64,000 nucleotides of DNA from a virus: positions 11,511 through 75,510 of IMG/VR virus record IMGVR_UViG_3300030060_002841; one strand, written 5' to 3'. The number at the start of each line of letters is the position of its first letter. Within the stretch, counting starts at the first letter, position 1. Below, in pieces: positions 58,801 through 64,000 of the stretch. Both the position numbers and the translations under genes were made by a program. Below the pieces are notes generated by a model. That model saw nothing but the letters and a program-made list of their open reading frames with translations, was not told where the DNA came from and made no database searches.

Positions 58801-60298
58801 ATTAGTAAAAGATGGAATGCAGTGGCAAGTTGATACATTTATAGATTCTATACCTGTTCAAATTTTTGATGGTCCATTAGCAGCTGTAAATAAAGTACAT
58901 GAAGTATTTGCTGAAATAAATAGTTATGAAGATTTACAAAATGCAGATGATAAAATAAAAAGTATTTTTGGTGTAGATTTTAAAACTTTAGTTACAGATA
59001 TGGAATCATCTTTTATAGCATCAAGAGGTAATTATAGATTAGTTAAATTAAAAAAACCAAAAGCTAAAAATATTAAAGCACCTACTGCAATTAAAGACAA
59101 TAGAATGGTTATTAATCTACTTGCTGGTGTTGCACCATTACAAGAGTATACTGATTTAGAAGGAGAAGTTGTTAGAAAAGTTAAGTCAGATCAAAAAATT
59201 AGTACTGATATATTAGAAGAAACAGGTGAAATTGCTGAAAAATTTAAAGCTAATATAAATTATATTTCTAATATGGGATTAAAATATAATCCTGCAAAAG
59301 TTGTAGAAAAATCAGGTGCAAGATCTGTAGTAAAAGAATATCCAATGTATGATTTTCCTATTATTGTAAAGAGGTCTATAAAAAGTTATAATCCGCAGTT
59401 AGGAAAAAACACATACAAAGAAAAGATATACTATTTAGAGAAAGTATATAATCCATTTTTAGAAAGTAACTCTAATGATCTTTATGATTTAGCTTCTAGT
59501 GATGCTAATGTATCTACAACAAGGGGTGTTAGAGCTGATTATGTAGAATTACAAAGTGGACTTTTAGGGACACCTGATCAGTTTGTACATGGTCATATGT
59601 TTGGTCCTCAAGTAGCTGAGAAAGATTTAAGAACAAATAAAAAATCTGTTAGCTCTAGTACACCAAATAATGAAATGTCTGAAGCTGAAAGAAAAAGCTA
59701 TGAAGAATCTCTTAAGAAACAGGTAGAAGAAATGGATGCAAGAGAAAGATCACAATACAATCCAGACTCAATGCAGAAAATAAATATTACAGATGGTGGT
59801 CCAAATAATACTGATGTAAACGTTACTAACTCAGAAGGTAAAACAGATAATCCAGCAAATATGACTTTAGAACAAAAAGGATTTAGACAAGAAGGTACTA
59901 AGCAAGAAGAATATATTCCAGAAGCAGAAGAAGCAGATAGGTTAGCTAATGAAAAATTAGGAGAGCAGGCAGAAGAGAAAGGTGGTGGAGCAATCAACAT
60001 CTTTGATGCTCTTAAAGATGATGAATCAACTACTATAAGTAATGAATTGAATGAAACTAAAAAAGGTAAGGTTGATTATTGGACAAAAGGTGCTAGAGTT
60101 ATAGCTGAATGGTGGGATACATTAACAGAAAAACAAAAAATAAAAGTTGTTGAGAAAGGTAACTTTAAGTCAGGACATCAAAGTTTCTTTAAATTTTATG
60201 ATGAGGTGTACAATGATTTAAAGGGTGGTCCGTTAGAAGGTTTAAATACAAAACAATCAGGTGAAGCAGTTGTAAAACAATTAACATGCTTACTTTAA
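43886..60298 (+). CDS. Giant virion RNA polymerase polyprotein (crAss-like, 5470 residues)
   Basis: One frame of 16.4 kb. The beta-prime-like centre has RIPTQDKHSAINLKVVNFMP (from R4123) and SGADFDIDTLY (DFDID at 4162-4166). The 39-residue spacing compares with 35 between R425 and D460 in E. coli RpoC, and the three Asp would bind catalytic magnesium. Upstream, GRIAMSFPKSASKMM (3753-3767) resembles the beta-like barrel with conserved Lys. Further known-type segments are KEGARNIGGVVVKNSAV and TDNAKLRLADKL (near 4566). Extra modules: N-terminal hydrophobic helices (about 295-330 and 671-690), a zincin site HEAFH (2345-2349) with EEWLADKF about 65 residues later, and an ASCH-like segment (about 3505-3610). 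The C-terminal 250 residues are disordered. It would be packaged, ejected unfolded and transcribe early genes. It may be cut into subunits. Confidence 0.85.
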   Translation: MAEENVNINNEELTNSNLDLKDSDPVVNPTSTQEPINPLLNLPNDAIVNNQPVINSADLPTATREAKDFTLPNLDVPSTTDYAYPQLTQSSLQDAISEMETDGYFQNAYGTGQITPATLQAIQEVEAPINQYLYSDYANTSSPRPSRGYIDDDPYGQMTGDYDYDSDLGLAQGFENALYQSILDTPKEKAPGLKPPVVFGARAYNLDRYMAHPKFSDLGFHPFRDNEEYYNDGRTTRFQNGRRTFNAFWDMFFTSAGGNYRSAKDVAGGDFLGSDMIGAQSMEDAMRIASSTRGGLGGWINDFMLNSAYTFGTIASIVAEEAALAAALYGTKSPAVAKTAAVRTGVNLRRLMKALPAMFDMRKAAAASQKILNQMKNINLAKDWRKAAMLTGTGAINGFKRVGGFLAPQTSLAMKRWATAANTGENISSLAKGADHVAAFYRDLRMINLALAEGKMEGGMVEMRVREDLYNAFEEKYGVAPTEDQMNFINNQAVTAAANTTLFNTPVIFASNAIVLRNMFGGFRPLNELLEETAQGAGRRIYRNPNFKPGKKVLNKEGKEIGEDAWFYSDSFFGHMNQLRKMGFKKGWGKHLGAAALRYTGANWMEGFQEVYQEAVAAGMEQYYAGMYEDPIATGLDITAAGILEPQIGGKAAIRDAAMKGISSQMSGQGASVFMSGFLMGGLLGPTTKFLFQGIPNGFKYITDRDAYKQYQADKKQYIQDVVKTLNDIYADPEFYTNPTKLNAIIQKQLSHRMATSTIANDTQEFQDARHQSMYNDIYTAISLGKFKDMKEYFQDFAKMSDEDIKGAFADSKKSPEKIRQGFEKGIKKLEEVKEQYDKFDDKYRNPFDPSKYKKGTRVYQEEVIRQNAYHQAKMLLLFQKDAMKDATTRMNQIQNELISGNGALANVKHNDIFVLTSRKRMTSEIDRLSKLIEFTKADTPELKAQKEGYKKRLKHLEDIYKVLFDPKNQVRSAGAMKDFVLQDENGKPILGEDGNPIKIKDPNSPTGFRQVPENQRDFILGGYNKRPAYMAKLKVPVLSYLRFLAEQNNETLENDNIDDTLKKLVDYGHLGSRVGDYYMATEILSDPNTLLMTSYKIAEVMNKQYNRYKNSHYRRVKQFVSTQERHEFLKDLARIGVYPDPEQVKNFLSKKQEDLTIDDIPDMFYTEEGLITMEEDPAMFAEVRQIVKKMELIIEPEQKPKKEDTQKEETDPEKQVVNVNPINTETPEEEKEVKETLVKLDEFKKNDKGTKIILDREWEKVRQQKFRETGEFPTESDKKQWLADGSKQGGLRYLDARWRAFKLYESSPMEEKLGPDKKLLSFDEWLEQNIRDNRIARDISSKLGLGVYDILPRIVTDQKTKLNNLEIDGAKIIKAFPNLNMYIVEVPGRLNEDGPDAIKNYQLVDIDNNFITRKYSAIRMQHPDLNWRASYPNAAEAISAAKDIAKVLPSSEVFNFDNQEYKTGDIVVDTNGNRWYIASNIAQVDSDGYITIKAVDSKKSNNNKLFSKILPGDWVNKKWKKENIKEDRWDFDLIEGNISKLSRTEPLNFFTNPNYNRKMLTKKQLQKMLNKLSAKDKAKLKVQVSLNPAYASDSKLKIEERVNAFARSTNQTDIKTNKLLKKAEPKYIIRMVMPDGSFIQLQGIDTKFVDPNNEKVEITPLSMSRDQYLKYFYPPKPTTNQSLDEAYLDTLRSYAATQLIYQALGDAMAFLKPTDSQITLNLFDKEKLAKQVESQYRDPEGNLKKDQLSLNLLKRLNKIQGILRPGGMDWYKPNGEKYETPFDKLEQKYITEINGEGKYYIIDNNKGTVIHNFDLTVPEEKTALTEFQQSFQKSKYKNALDNLGRYVLVIQQANGIISLAELKASELVYEDQESILADLIALQQKTNKSQKEGGNIKYVKGKKTAVDPSFNFRENDNLNSRFYISGKSGDILNINVGPLGGIIVKYTRDKGLDTERTDIVSITEEQLKESKITYFSDFLSLVNSKWSEKQQKKQEQDKDYKPLQLIDEKGLTTDKFRTGIPMYADETIVDKTVAKISPDLRKPSLGLNWSDIEGLDLLIQQAQEINEPNNVDQSDNQRQEVEQDTVLIDAAYVDKYTDKWQTVPKRDLELLAAKGGANPADNLTDLEKIVYDNTGIAQKIKDGEIVITEQFNINNDTITQTEGDALQIEDKIQRKTSEINNYKRNKSQQIADDIQKKSTYTDVNGTSINLDGMDQASKSLLMVNELNAFEQRGDATLNNLQAELNELKKEAKRVAKDDPQFSVVDPKQLDEKQVEDIDKFISFIKRVFPPGVITVSDINDLKASLKNNGVTLGAFVMSLEQLAGGIKQYQGKIYTSETSPDKYHEAFHAVFRLLLPDAQITELLNIARRDVRKELRQQGISLKEALAKFQLKSPIYAQLKGKELEERFYEEWLADKFEDFKMNPGATKVPSVAKSFFQKIIDFIVELFTRADRNQLVNIFEDIDAGKFSTTPGVNSNTFTRRLDQKLARGEGVAFDQGVSVSDDITFSIQLKTGEVALYENYYDDQKQGWKKRLVDKDVYMNAADVNTLINNIGALYLDRFMRVKGEFFPPAMIRATVTDYIEMYNPRRKFYADDPNVANYVVKLNTKYNSLLQNQSEIEDGVTKYLELFDMKINMEDLDINADYQNEYDDLFDQNGIPKEGNWEAEPQGIGGFRSLSKALRIFIATTTLPDTDSFQNPNEIPTNIYINDDMQERHMVSVNYVDAYNGLLRAVKNSKSEMEMLQKMVMFKDTSTHAAAVIDKFFRKMGIADPQALLQEEADFPIAEVEATDPVFFNQVIKGLNQYVVDYLFIEKSGKGSDTQQGTISIYEANTKDDAHEQIKRWQNVYLTKAQNLRDPLNSKDRIEAATVINEFKSYLSTTRKAINDNDTYSNGEVSKIGVDTISKNLSLDIFKHTGIKLSAGYIRFSIINNINENLIRTGSNKKLSNKQRLILASNETSEPITLADLENFEGSISKGEDLFARINNDTADQITAKEDIPLNRAQRKVVKPENVGIEARLKKFARGNALFDETVGTTVFRDPEGNLIYSHQMPTFHLEKVAELNSEEKINGLLEDGYLSKNALLNDPRFLALSRSGNLRVLRLSGSKESAVKKDEVSGKFYGSGKGAGVTYGDSTPSDFISSLINLYLHDYNPINGKVSKRTYIDENNDVQDFVTAPSLLRVIEAANTGDFVALPVRKTVEYNASDKTSKITDETLEYFIEELRTSYDTIRQNVAELNNPSDASRTSTVYNGYNDIISLDEIQDYELKEDGTKDLTKPIEDKQRGFKLGSAGRYIIVDKQLEDGSIEKNRLVHDKLQDLARQGDVSFDNAIKQVFKNTDVLKTAIERRLEADFTEFNDILFDLGVLNIAEKGGAIEVSMISTGFQSGLVDVNGQSTEDVKASMVALNLESNLNHNLKQVFLNDLINTRSINQVLLGNQAISLKNAIDAIKRAKGQNGAGPSVKSIIGWKKYGINAFSELDGFFHDDPTHLSEFTVGTKLLGEEITEDTINQITMQPDNVAKILSGEKTTTLRRKKFPSGVYNIGGQLFSLSNRGNLTVEEAGGVEAITKSEAFAETGPKFSSTKKWLKGEGKLYVYDIAPVSKTITEAGQEIDPNDTQDSMDAMVHITLNGFKHTEFGIGQLNESQADMIQTMEGEGAAVNYRGGRDSTNNEWFGDPNFNTRGQKDRDAAINSRKYVYFDGKTMGKMSVVTLIPSYTSLRNPDTGEYDRPRPGHEKLHNLRIKLEAHEAKTGRIAMSFPKSASKMMNMFLANAETAFDSTPITSENGTQNWRPRVLDASMLRLQQVTPSGKTVVVDPRQIKMLITSEQNLNAEVTIPWLNGGKPTRIGDVISEYDKLVGGRMARKFADKRNLLFEFKEKFGKQTYASMLLRKVEKLKAEDINVDMTTFLKYAVAGLEAGKTKDQLTAFFKPDANGKARNLNNPLTFKQFQTLYFSYWKDVLGERQPGVSLTLRSSVGTKQLKRAGKIDKETGQPIPGLASVITYAEQDQMQKNGELSAILNNMTDDQKQYVDKTGNQEFLQENGRVNPIYDSRDQLFRKGSIKEGDYYYDDLRYDIDEYKDGKKTGQTYSEFMMPPHFQSILENWKPGTPIPDAIAKAFGIRIPTQDKHSAINLKVVNFMPLVLGSQGIFPRQLIEVSGADFDIDTLYTQIKEHFVQKRVIKTAEQIEAEFQEWASTESYSPEVERATNGERTTLNRMETFGEKFDEHRARAEFAAIEENNYPIKVRKKQVVTEATVDKSKSLSDLKDMIDRKETQVEVQFKDLTEGTIKEYGDASTIEEEYSQYLRYMLKEASTPGSAMSLSIDKFLDKNLQYLKGDGTISKEEFRKQQFDFVKQQRDLLSLVNQNSLVSEINDLYSVSKILNAALEQLKLPTTLKEYKEWKTDQNGNDNVGGNTPFSAPYSNKLLDVKFAMLGNNGMKDIKNEPAVTTPLEEYLSDIEKELPEFYELIKEAGVDVDSLFGKTVSFKANKEGARNIGGVVVKNSAVSFLSQHNVSLRVVKKPNGEVVVDHRIVFNDQTFSEFNQNLTTKGVRTQYVISALITAMTDNAKLRLADKLGLNRNALGVVTSMIALGMDTRTALDTINQPLVKEIYKDVAAGAPLSITLGQYIMDMSLAIQEKKENLASRTSPEAADKAEKELMINLKTKGLSPESLRKNLEVFSKADKKINSPIQPEFLETLTLDETVNAYGGLILFSKGYNVSKYIGNMASLTTLLEGFGRDLTDLEDRDISFGKLGLLDALDKNAPFDIRHLILNKKDFDEAKLQYGSIQKQKETILSHYYYANKEFKQLLPKVFLAYTAPFNLINRHILRNYTNSSFVMDGAELQKINTETISYLMLKAYQHQLSNDVRIAGSLSNGIMYDQVEGKELTKYVKELKDILEKKNKRNNFIDDFLYVMDTKNSENKKGYVRGISNTWITVGEMQQIFNQNSFLELFSDDDTRHYAYDLMHYLLVKDGMQWQVDTFIDSIPVQIFDGPLAAVNKVHEVFAEINSYEDLQNADDKIKSIFGVDFKTLVTDMESSFIASRGNYRLVKLKKPKAKNIKAPTAIKDNRMVINLLAGVAPLQEYTDLEGEVVRKVKSDQKISTDILEETGEIAEKFKANINYISNMGLKYNPAKVVEKSGARSVVKEYPMYDFPIIVKRSIKSYNPQLGKNTYKEKIYYLEKVYNPFLESNSNDLYDLASSDANVSTTRGVRADYVELQSGLLGTPDQFVHGHMFGPQVAEKDLRTNKKSVSSSTPNNEMSEAERKSYEESLKKQVEEMDARERSQYNPDSMQKINITDGGPNNTDVNVTNSEGKTDNPANMTLEQKGFRQEGTKQEEYIPEAEEADRLANEKLGEQAEEKGGGAINIFDALKDDESTTISNELNETKKGKVDYWTKGARVIAEWWDTLTEKQKIKVVEKGNFKSGHQSFFKFYDEVYNDLKGGPLEGLNTKQSGEAVVKQLTCLL
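54400..54715 (+). other. ASCH-like segment within the virion RNA polymerase
   Basis: Residues about 3505-3610. The pattern is QPDNVAKILSGEKTTTLRRK (GEKTTTLR at 3526-3533), FPSGVYNIGGQLFSLSNRG, then KLYVYDIA, which fits the PUA-like ASCH fold with its G-x-K-T-x-T-x-R signature. It lies between the zincin site and the beta-like barrel. Function is unknown; ASCH domains are generally linked to RNA. Confidence 0.45.
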
Positions 60299-60308
60299 AA
60301 ACTAAAAT

Positions 60309-63300
60309 ATGAGTTGTTATAATAAAAATACAAATGAATATAAAGCATTAAGAGACGCTTTAAAGAGTGATATTGCTGTAGATGTAACTATAGATGCTTG
60401 GCAAAAGATGAATAATTCAGATATTATTCCTAGTGTAGATCAAGTAAATCTTATGAAAGAAAGAATGAATCAACAGTTTTCTCTTGAGACTAAGGAGTTT
60501 GCAGATATACTCATGGCAAATTTATCTAGATCTAAAATTATTAATAAATATAAAAATACTTATTGGGTTAATAGTAGTGCTAAAAAAGGGTTTGCTTGGG
60601 CTAAGTATGATGAAAGAGTTTTAAATGACAACATAAAAAGATTACAGTCAAGATTAAATATGTGGGGTATACCACAGAATGCTGTTACGTTTAAACAAGT
60701 TCAAAAATATAATAAAGAAGAAAATCAGTTTCAAACTTTGGTTACTGTTCAGTTTAACAGAAATGCAATTGGACCAAATGATTTACTATTAAAAGATAGA
60801 GATAAGGACATGACTCACATTGGTCCTATACTAGATCACCTAAAGTCTGTTTTTCCACAGGTTAAGGTAACGGTTATGGATGTTGCTAGTGCAAAGAATT
60901 TACATGATAGATTAACAGCAGGATATAAAAAAAGACCTGCATTTAAAGATGTAAAGAGTTTTTATTATAACGGACAAGCTGTATTAATAAAAGGTAGAGT
61001 TACATCTGAAACTGCAATAGAAGAAGTATTGCACCCTTTTATTAACCATCTTGCAGCTGATAAACCCCAGCTGTATGATAAATTAGCAAATGAAGCTGCA
61101 AGAAACTTTCCATTATTAACACAACAGATAAATGATGCTTATAGTGATAGAAGAGGTTTTAATAATGAAGACAGAAAATTAGAACTTGTAACACAATCAT
61201 TAAGTAGACATTTTAAGAGAGAGTATGAATCTACTCCAACACAAAGTTGGAAAGACAGTGTAATGAATTTATTAAAGTGGCTTTCAGAATATATTAAAGA
61301 TATATACAACTACATAACTAATGGTCAATTGACCTTATCACCAGGTATGATTAATGACAGAGCAACATTAACAGATATTGCTAAGCTGTTGAATACAGGT
61401 GATATGTCATTTAAGTTAAATCTTGATCCATCACTTAATACTAATAAGATACAATACAAACTAAGTGATGACAAACAAGCTCTTATAAATAAAATATTAA
61501 AGAAAGGTACAGCAGAACAAAAAGCTGTTGTAGCAAGATTGACAAATGATATTGTAAAAGATAGTAAAACATATGATGAGATATCAGCTAATCCTTTTGA
61601 TCCAGATATTAAAACAGGTTTGGTATATATAAATTCTGAAACACATACTTATGCAGATGCTAAGGGTAGACCTTATGCTTCTACTACAGAAAAAATAAAA
61701 GGTAAGTTAGATTCAAACGAGTTTCAGTTTAATATAGATATAGGTAATGATTTTGATGCTGTATTAGAAGAGGTTGTCTTAGGTAAAACTTGGGAGCAGT
61801 CTAAAGATGTATATAATTATGATCGTATATCAGAAGAACAAATGAAATACATACACACAGGTTTAGCTGCTTATACTTCAGCATTAATAGCAGATGGCTC
61901 TATTCTTTTACCGCAAGTAATAGTAAGTGATCCTGATACTATGATTGCAGGAACAATTGATCTATTGCTTATAAGAAAGGATGGATCTGTTCAAGTTATA
62001 GATTTAAAGACTAGTAAGAATAGTGTTCTTAGACCTTATTATTTTGGTAAAGGTAAAGGTAGTTCAAAAAAAGCACAAGGATTATTTCCGGTGAAAGAAG
62101 GAAGTGTATTTTATGATCCTAATAAACCATACTATATGTCTACTGCTACTCAACACAGTATGCAAGTTAATGTATATAGAAGAATGTTGTATAACATGGG
62201 TTATACATTAGACTCTACCAGTGATGCAGATAATACACCATTTACAATACATTTAAAAGTAGATATAAAAGAAAAAGATGGTAAGAAAATATATATGGGA
62301 TTTACATATGAAAAAATGCAACCCCATCCTATTAGTGCTAATAAAGAAAAAGTTGATAAGGTTGTTCCTTATAGTGTTGATGTAGAGGCAAAAAATAAAC
62401 TTAAAGAAAAATTTAAAAAGGGATCTAATTATAGTTATGTAAATGATCCTGAGTTTACAGAAGCAGCTGAATCATTACCGGAGTCAGAATTAATACAAAC
62501 AAGAACTTATGAGAATATTTATGATTCACTAACTGAGTTTGTTTCTAAGTTACTTACTAGAAGACAAGCAATTGAAAGGATGAAAAATTCTGCTAAGCTT
62601 ATTAATAGTAAAGAAGAAGTTTTACAAAATATAGATTATACTATCTCTGCAATAAACACTGCATTAAGAAGTGGGCAGGCTGATATTGTTTTTACAGAGG
62701 TTTTACAAAAAACACTAGAAGATATAGAAGAGTTTGAAGCTTATATTAATGATGATGCAAATGCATCTAAACCAGAATACATATCTAAAATAAATAATTT
62801 TCAAGGTTTAGTTGATTCAATGAGAGGTTTAGCAGGATTAAAAGAAACAGAAGGTTTAAGTCCTAGACAAAATAAACTTATAGTTAAGCTACAAGGTAAA
62901 CTAAACGATCTTAACGGTGTTACAACTGAAGGTGGTTCTTTGGTTAAGCCTGGTATAATTAGTGATAAAATAAATTTATATGTTGCCAAGTTAGTTCAAA
63001 ATGAATCTAATAGAAATTTTACAATGGATGATCTAATAGGTGAGGATGGATTATTAAAGTTTGGAAAAGATATAGGTTATATTGCTAGCTATGGTATGGA
63101 TCTAGCAACACAGTCTGATACTCTTTTACAGTTAATGGATAAGATATATAAAAGACAAAGGCAAATTTTATTTGATAAAGTAGATGAAAGGAACAGAGAA
63201 ATAAGAAGGGTTACAACTAAACTTGCCTATCTATCTAAAGATAAAAATAAAATTGATTATTCTTTTATGTTGGTATATAAGAATGGAAATTTTACAGGCA

Positions 63301-64000
63301 GGTATGTGCAAAGAACTGGGGCTAATTATTATAATAAAATAGATGAACTAAGAGAACCTTTATATGATGAGGAAGGTGTATGGAAAGAGTATATATATAA
63401 TGCAAACGGTAGATATACTGATACAGAGATAAAATATAATAAAGAATTGTTTGAAGCTAGAAAAGAATATAGAACATACTTGCAAGCAGAAAAATACAAT
63501 GTAGATACAGGTCAGTTAGATAGTGGTGAGTTTCATGAATATGATCAAGAATATATAGATGCTAGAGATACGCATGAAGTTTTTGTACCATTTGCTAATG
63601 GAAAAGGTGGTAGATGGCAAAAGAAAGACACAATAACTGATCAAGAATATGAAAGATTTCTAGTAAAGTATAAAGAGGTTAAAGATTATAAGCAAGCTTT
63701 ATATGATAACAATAATGAGTTTAGTGGTAGAGTTGAGCCTCAGTCAGACTTTTTTGTAAAGAGAAAGTATGTTAGGGTTAAGAATCAATCTACTAGTGGT
63801 GTTGATTTAGTTGATCCTAAGTATAGAGCTTTGATGATGAAAGATACAGCACAAATGACAGAGTTAGAAAAAGCTCAAAAAGAATTTTATGAAATGTATA
63901 TTAAGTTTTTTGAGAATGATCTTCTTAAAAAATTACCTCCAGGTATAATGGATGCTATGCAAGGAAGAGTGCCTGTTATAAGAGATACAATGACTAGTTC
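60309..64000 (+). CDS. Second giant virion-type protein with PD-(D/E)XK nuclease, 3' partial
   Basis: It starts with ATG 10 bases after the polymerase stop (MSCYNKNTNEYKALRDALKS) and stays open to the window end, over 1230 residues. Residues about 540-625 carry a full RecB/Cas4-type PD-(D/E)XK signature: GTIDLL (D551), VIDLKTS (D565 and K567) and QVNVY (Q619, Y623). This predicts a metal-dependent DNase. Near residue 238, EEVLHPFINHLA is a degenerate zincin motif with Glu in place of the first His, followed by helices like those after HEAFH in the polymerase. The rest is long charged helix. It is likely co-packaged and ejected with the polymerase, and may degrade host or competitor DNA or process phage DNA. 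The C-terminal half is outside the window. Confidence 0.7.
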   Translation, partial: MSCYNKNTNEYKALRDALKSDIAVDVTIDAWQKMNNSDIIPSVDQVNLMKERMNQQFSLETKEFADILMANLSRSKIINKYKNTYWVNSSAKKGFAWAKYDERVLNDNIKRLQSRLNMWGIPQNAVTFKQVQKYNKEENQFQTLVTVQFNRNAIGPNDLLLKDRDKDMTHIGPILDHLKSVFPQVKVTVMDVASAKNLHDRLTAGYKKRPAFKDVKSFYYNGQAVLIKGRVTSETAIEEVLHPFINHLAADKPQLYDKLANEAARNFPLLTQQINDAYSDRRGFNNEDRKLELVTQSLSRHFKREYESTPTQSWKDSVMNLLKWLSEYIKDIYNYITNGQLTLSPGMINDRATLTDIAKLLNTGDMSFKLNLDPSLNTNKIQYKLSDDKQALINKILKKGTAEQKAVVARLTNDIVKDSKTYDEISANPFDPDIKTGLVYINSETHTYADAKGRPYASTTEKIKGKLDSNEFQFNIDIGNDFDAVLEEVVLGKTWEQSKDVYNYDRISEEQMKYIHTGLAAYTSALIADGSILLPQVIVSDPDTMIAGTIDLLLIRKDGSVQVIDLKTSKNSVLRPYYFGKGKGSSKKAQGLFPVKEGSVFYDPNKPYYMSTATQHSMQVNVYRRMLYNMGYTLDSTSDADNTPFTIHLKVDIKEKDGKKIYMGFTYEKMQPHPISANKEKVDKVVPYSVDVEAKNKLKEKFKKGSNYSYVNDPEFTEAAESLPESELIQTRTYENIYDSLTEFVSKLLTRRQAIERMKNSAKLINSKEEVLQNIDYTISAINTALRSGQADIVFTEVLQKTLEDIEEFEAYINDDANASKPEYISKINNFQGLVDSMRGLAGLKETEGLSPRQNKLIVKLQGKLNDLNGVTTEGGSLVKPGIISDKINLYVAKLVQNESNRNFTMDDLIGEDGLLKFGKDIGYIASYGMDLATQSDTLLQLMDKIYKRQRQILFDKVDERNREIRRVTTKLAYLSKDKNKIDYSFMLVYKNGNFTGRYVQRTGANYYNKIDELREPLYDEEGVWKEYIYNANGRYTDTEIKYNKELFEARKEYRTYLQAEKYNVDTGQLDSGEFHEYDQEYIDARDTHEVFVPFANGKGGRWQKKDTITDQEYERFLVKYKEVKDYKQALYDNNNEFSGRVEPQSDFFVKRKYVRVKNQSTSGVDLVDPKYRALMMKDTAQMTELEKAQKEFYEMYIKFFENDLLKKLPPGIMDAMQGRVPVIRDTMTS

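Noticed and set aside
2341-62989. Open frames of 60-174 codons on the - strand across the window, for example 47380-47904 and 36945-37379
   Set aside because: They lie antisense within long + strand genes, have Ser/Leu/Ile-rich or low-complexity translations typical of AT-rich antisense, and show no start context or domain.
2-64000. Stop-codon reassignment (TAG or TGA), known in some crAss-like phages
   Set aside because: Genes end in TAA, TAG (16386, 32040) and TGA (9703) at natural ends, and no recognisable protein is broken by an in-frame TAG or TGA.
2-64000. tRNA, rRNA, integrase, attachment site or replication genes
   Set aside because: None was seen. The window is packed with virion genes and gaps are shorter than about 130 bases.

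Overview
The window is one strand-biased, strongly AT-rich block of virion genes from a crAss-like phage (order Crassvirales). All supported genes lie on the + strand with short gaps or TAATG-type overlaps. Gene order and recognisable proteins fix the identity: the C-terminal part of the large terminase, portal, scaffold candidate, major capsid protein, connector/ring-type proteins, a crAss-type muzzle (tail stabilisation) protein, a run of very large ejected 'cargo' proteins, and a 5470-residue virion RNA polymerase with a DFDID metal-binding motif. The standard code fits: most genes end in TAA, two in TAG and one in TGA, so I see no stop reassignment. Start codons have A-rich leaders without Shine-Dalgarno sequences, as is usual for phages of Bacteroidota. 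A GCTDP...DGSCTY repeat, thrombospondin-3-like DxDGDGIPD loops and a reprolysin-like protease resemble secreted proteins of marine Flavobacteriia, so a marine flavobacterial host is my inference.

Layout. 2-7178: packaging and capsid (TerL fragment, a 35-codon ORF, portal, scaffold candidate, MCP). 7260-9703: post-capsid genes, including a connector-like protein with a polyproline insert and a 41-residue membrane peptide. 9772-16386: a Cys-rich fibre and auxiliary module whose units carry their own promoter-like motifs and terminators. 16515-17723: a calcineurin-like phosphoesterase with an N-terminal HTH-like segment. 17773-28393: conserved crAss tail genes ending in a 2836-residue muzzle. 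28393-43875: cargo proteins, including a two-domain cell-wall hydrolase and an 1821-residue protein that looks like a tandem fusion. 43886-60298: the giant virion RNA polymerase. 60309-64000: the start of a second giant protein with a complete PD-(D/E)XK nuclease signature, cut by the window end.

How the genes probably work together. TerL and portal package DNA into the capsid. Ring proteins and the muzzle form the short tail. The cargo proteins, lysin and RNA polymerase are stored in the virion and ejected into the cell, where the polymerase would transcribe early genes.

The most notable feature is the muzzle. Its crAss-type flanking sequence is interrupted by two large insertions. The second holds what looks like a complete prodomain plus metzincin catalytic domain (HEMGHVVGAYH, Met-turn MSYC) followed by a GCTDP repeat. 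The first holds a jelly-roll-like, Cys-flanked binding module. This suggests a tail machine carrying an extracellular protease and an adhesion module captured from a marine host. Other points worth a look are an ASCH-like segment inside the polymerase, several zincin motifs (two with the same His-to-Glu change), a repeated promoter-like motif, and a recurrent GG-P-x-F motif in the ejected proteins. No rRNA, tRNA, CRISPR, IS element or reverse-strand gene is supported, and no gene-free stretch exceeds 300 bases.
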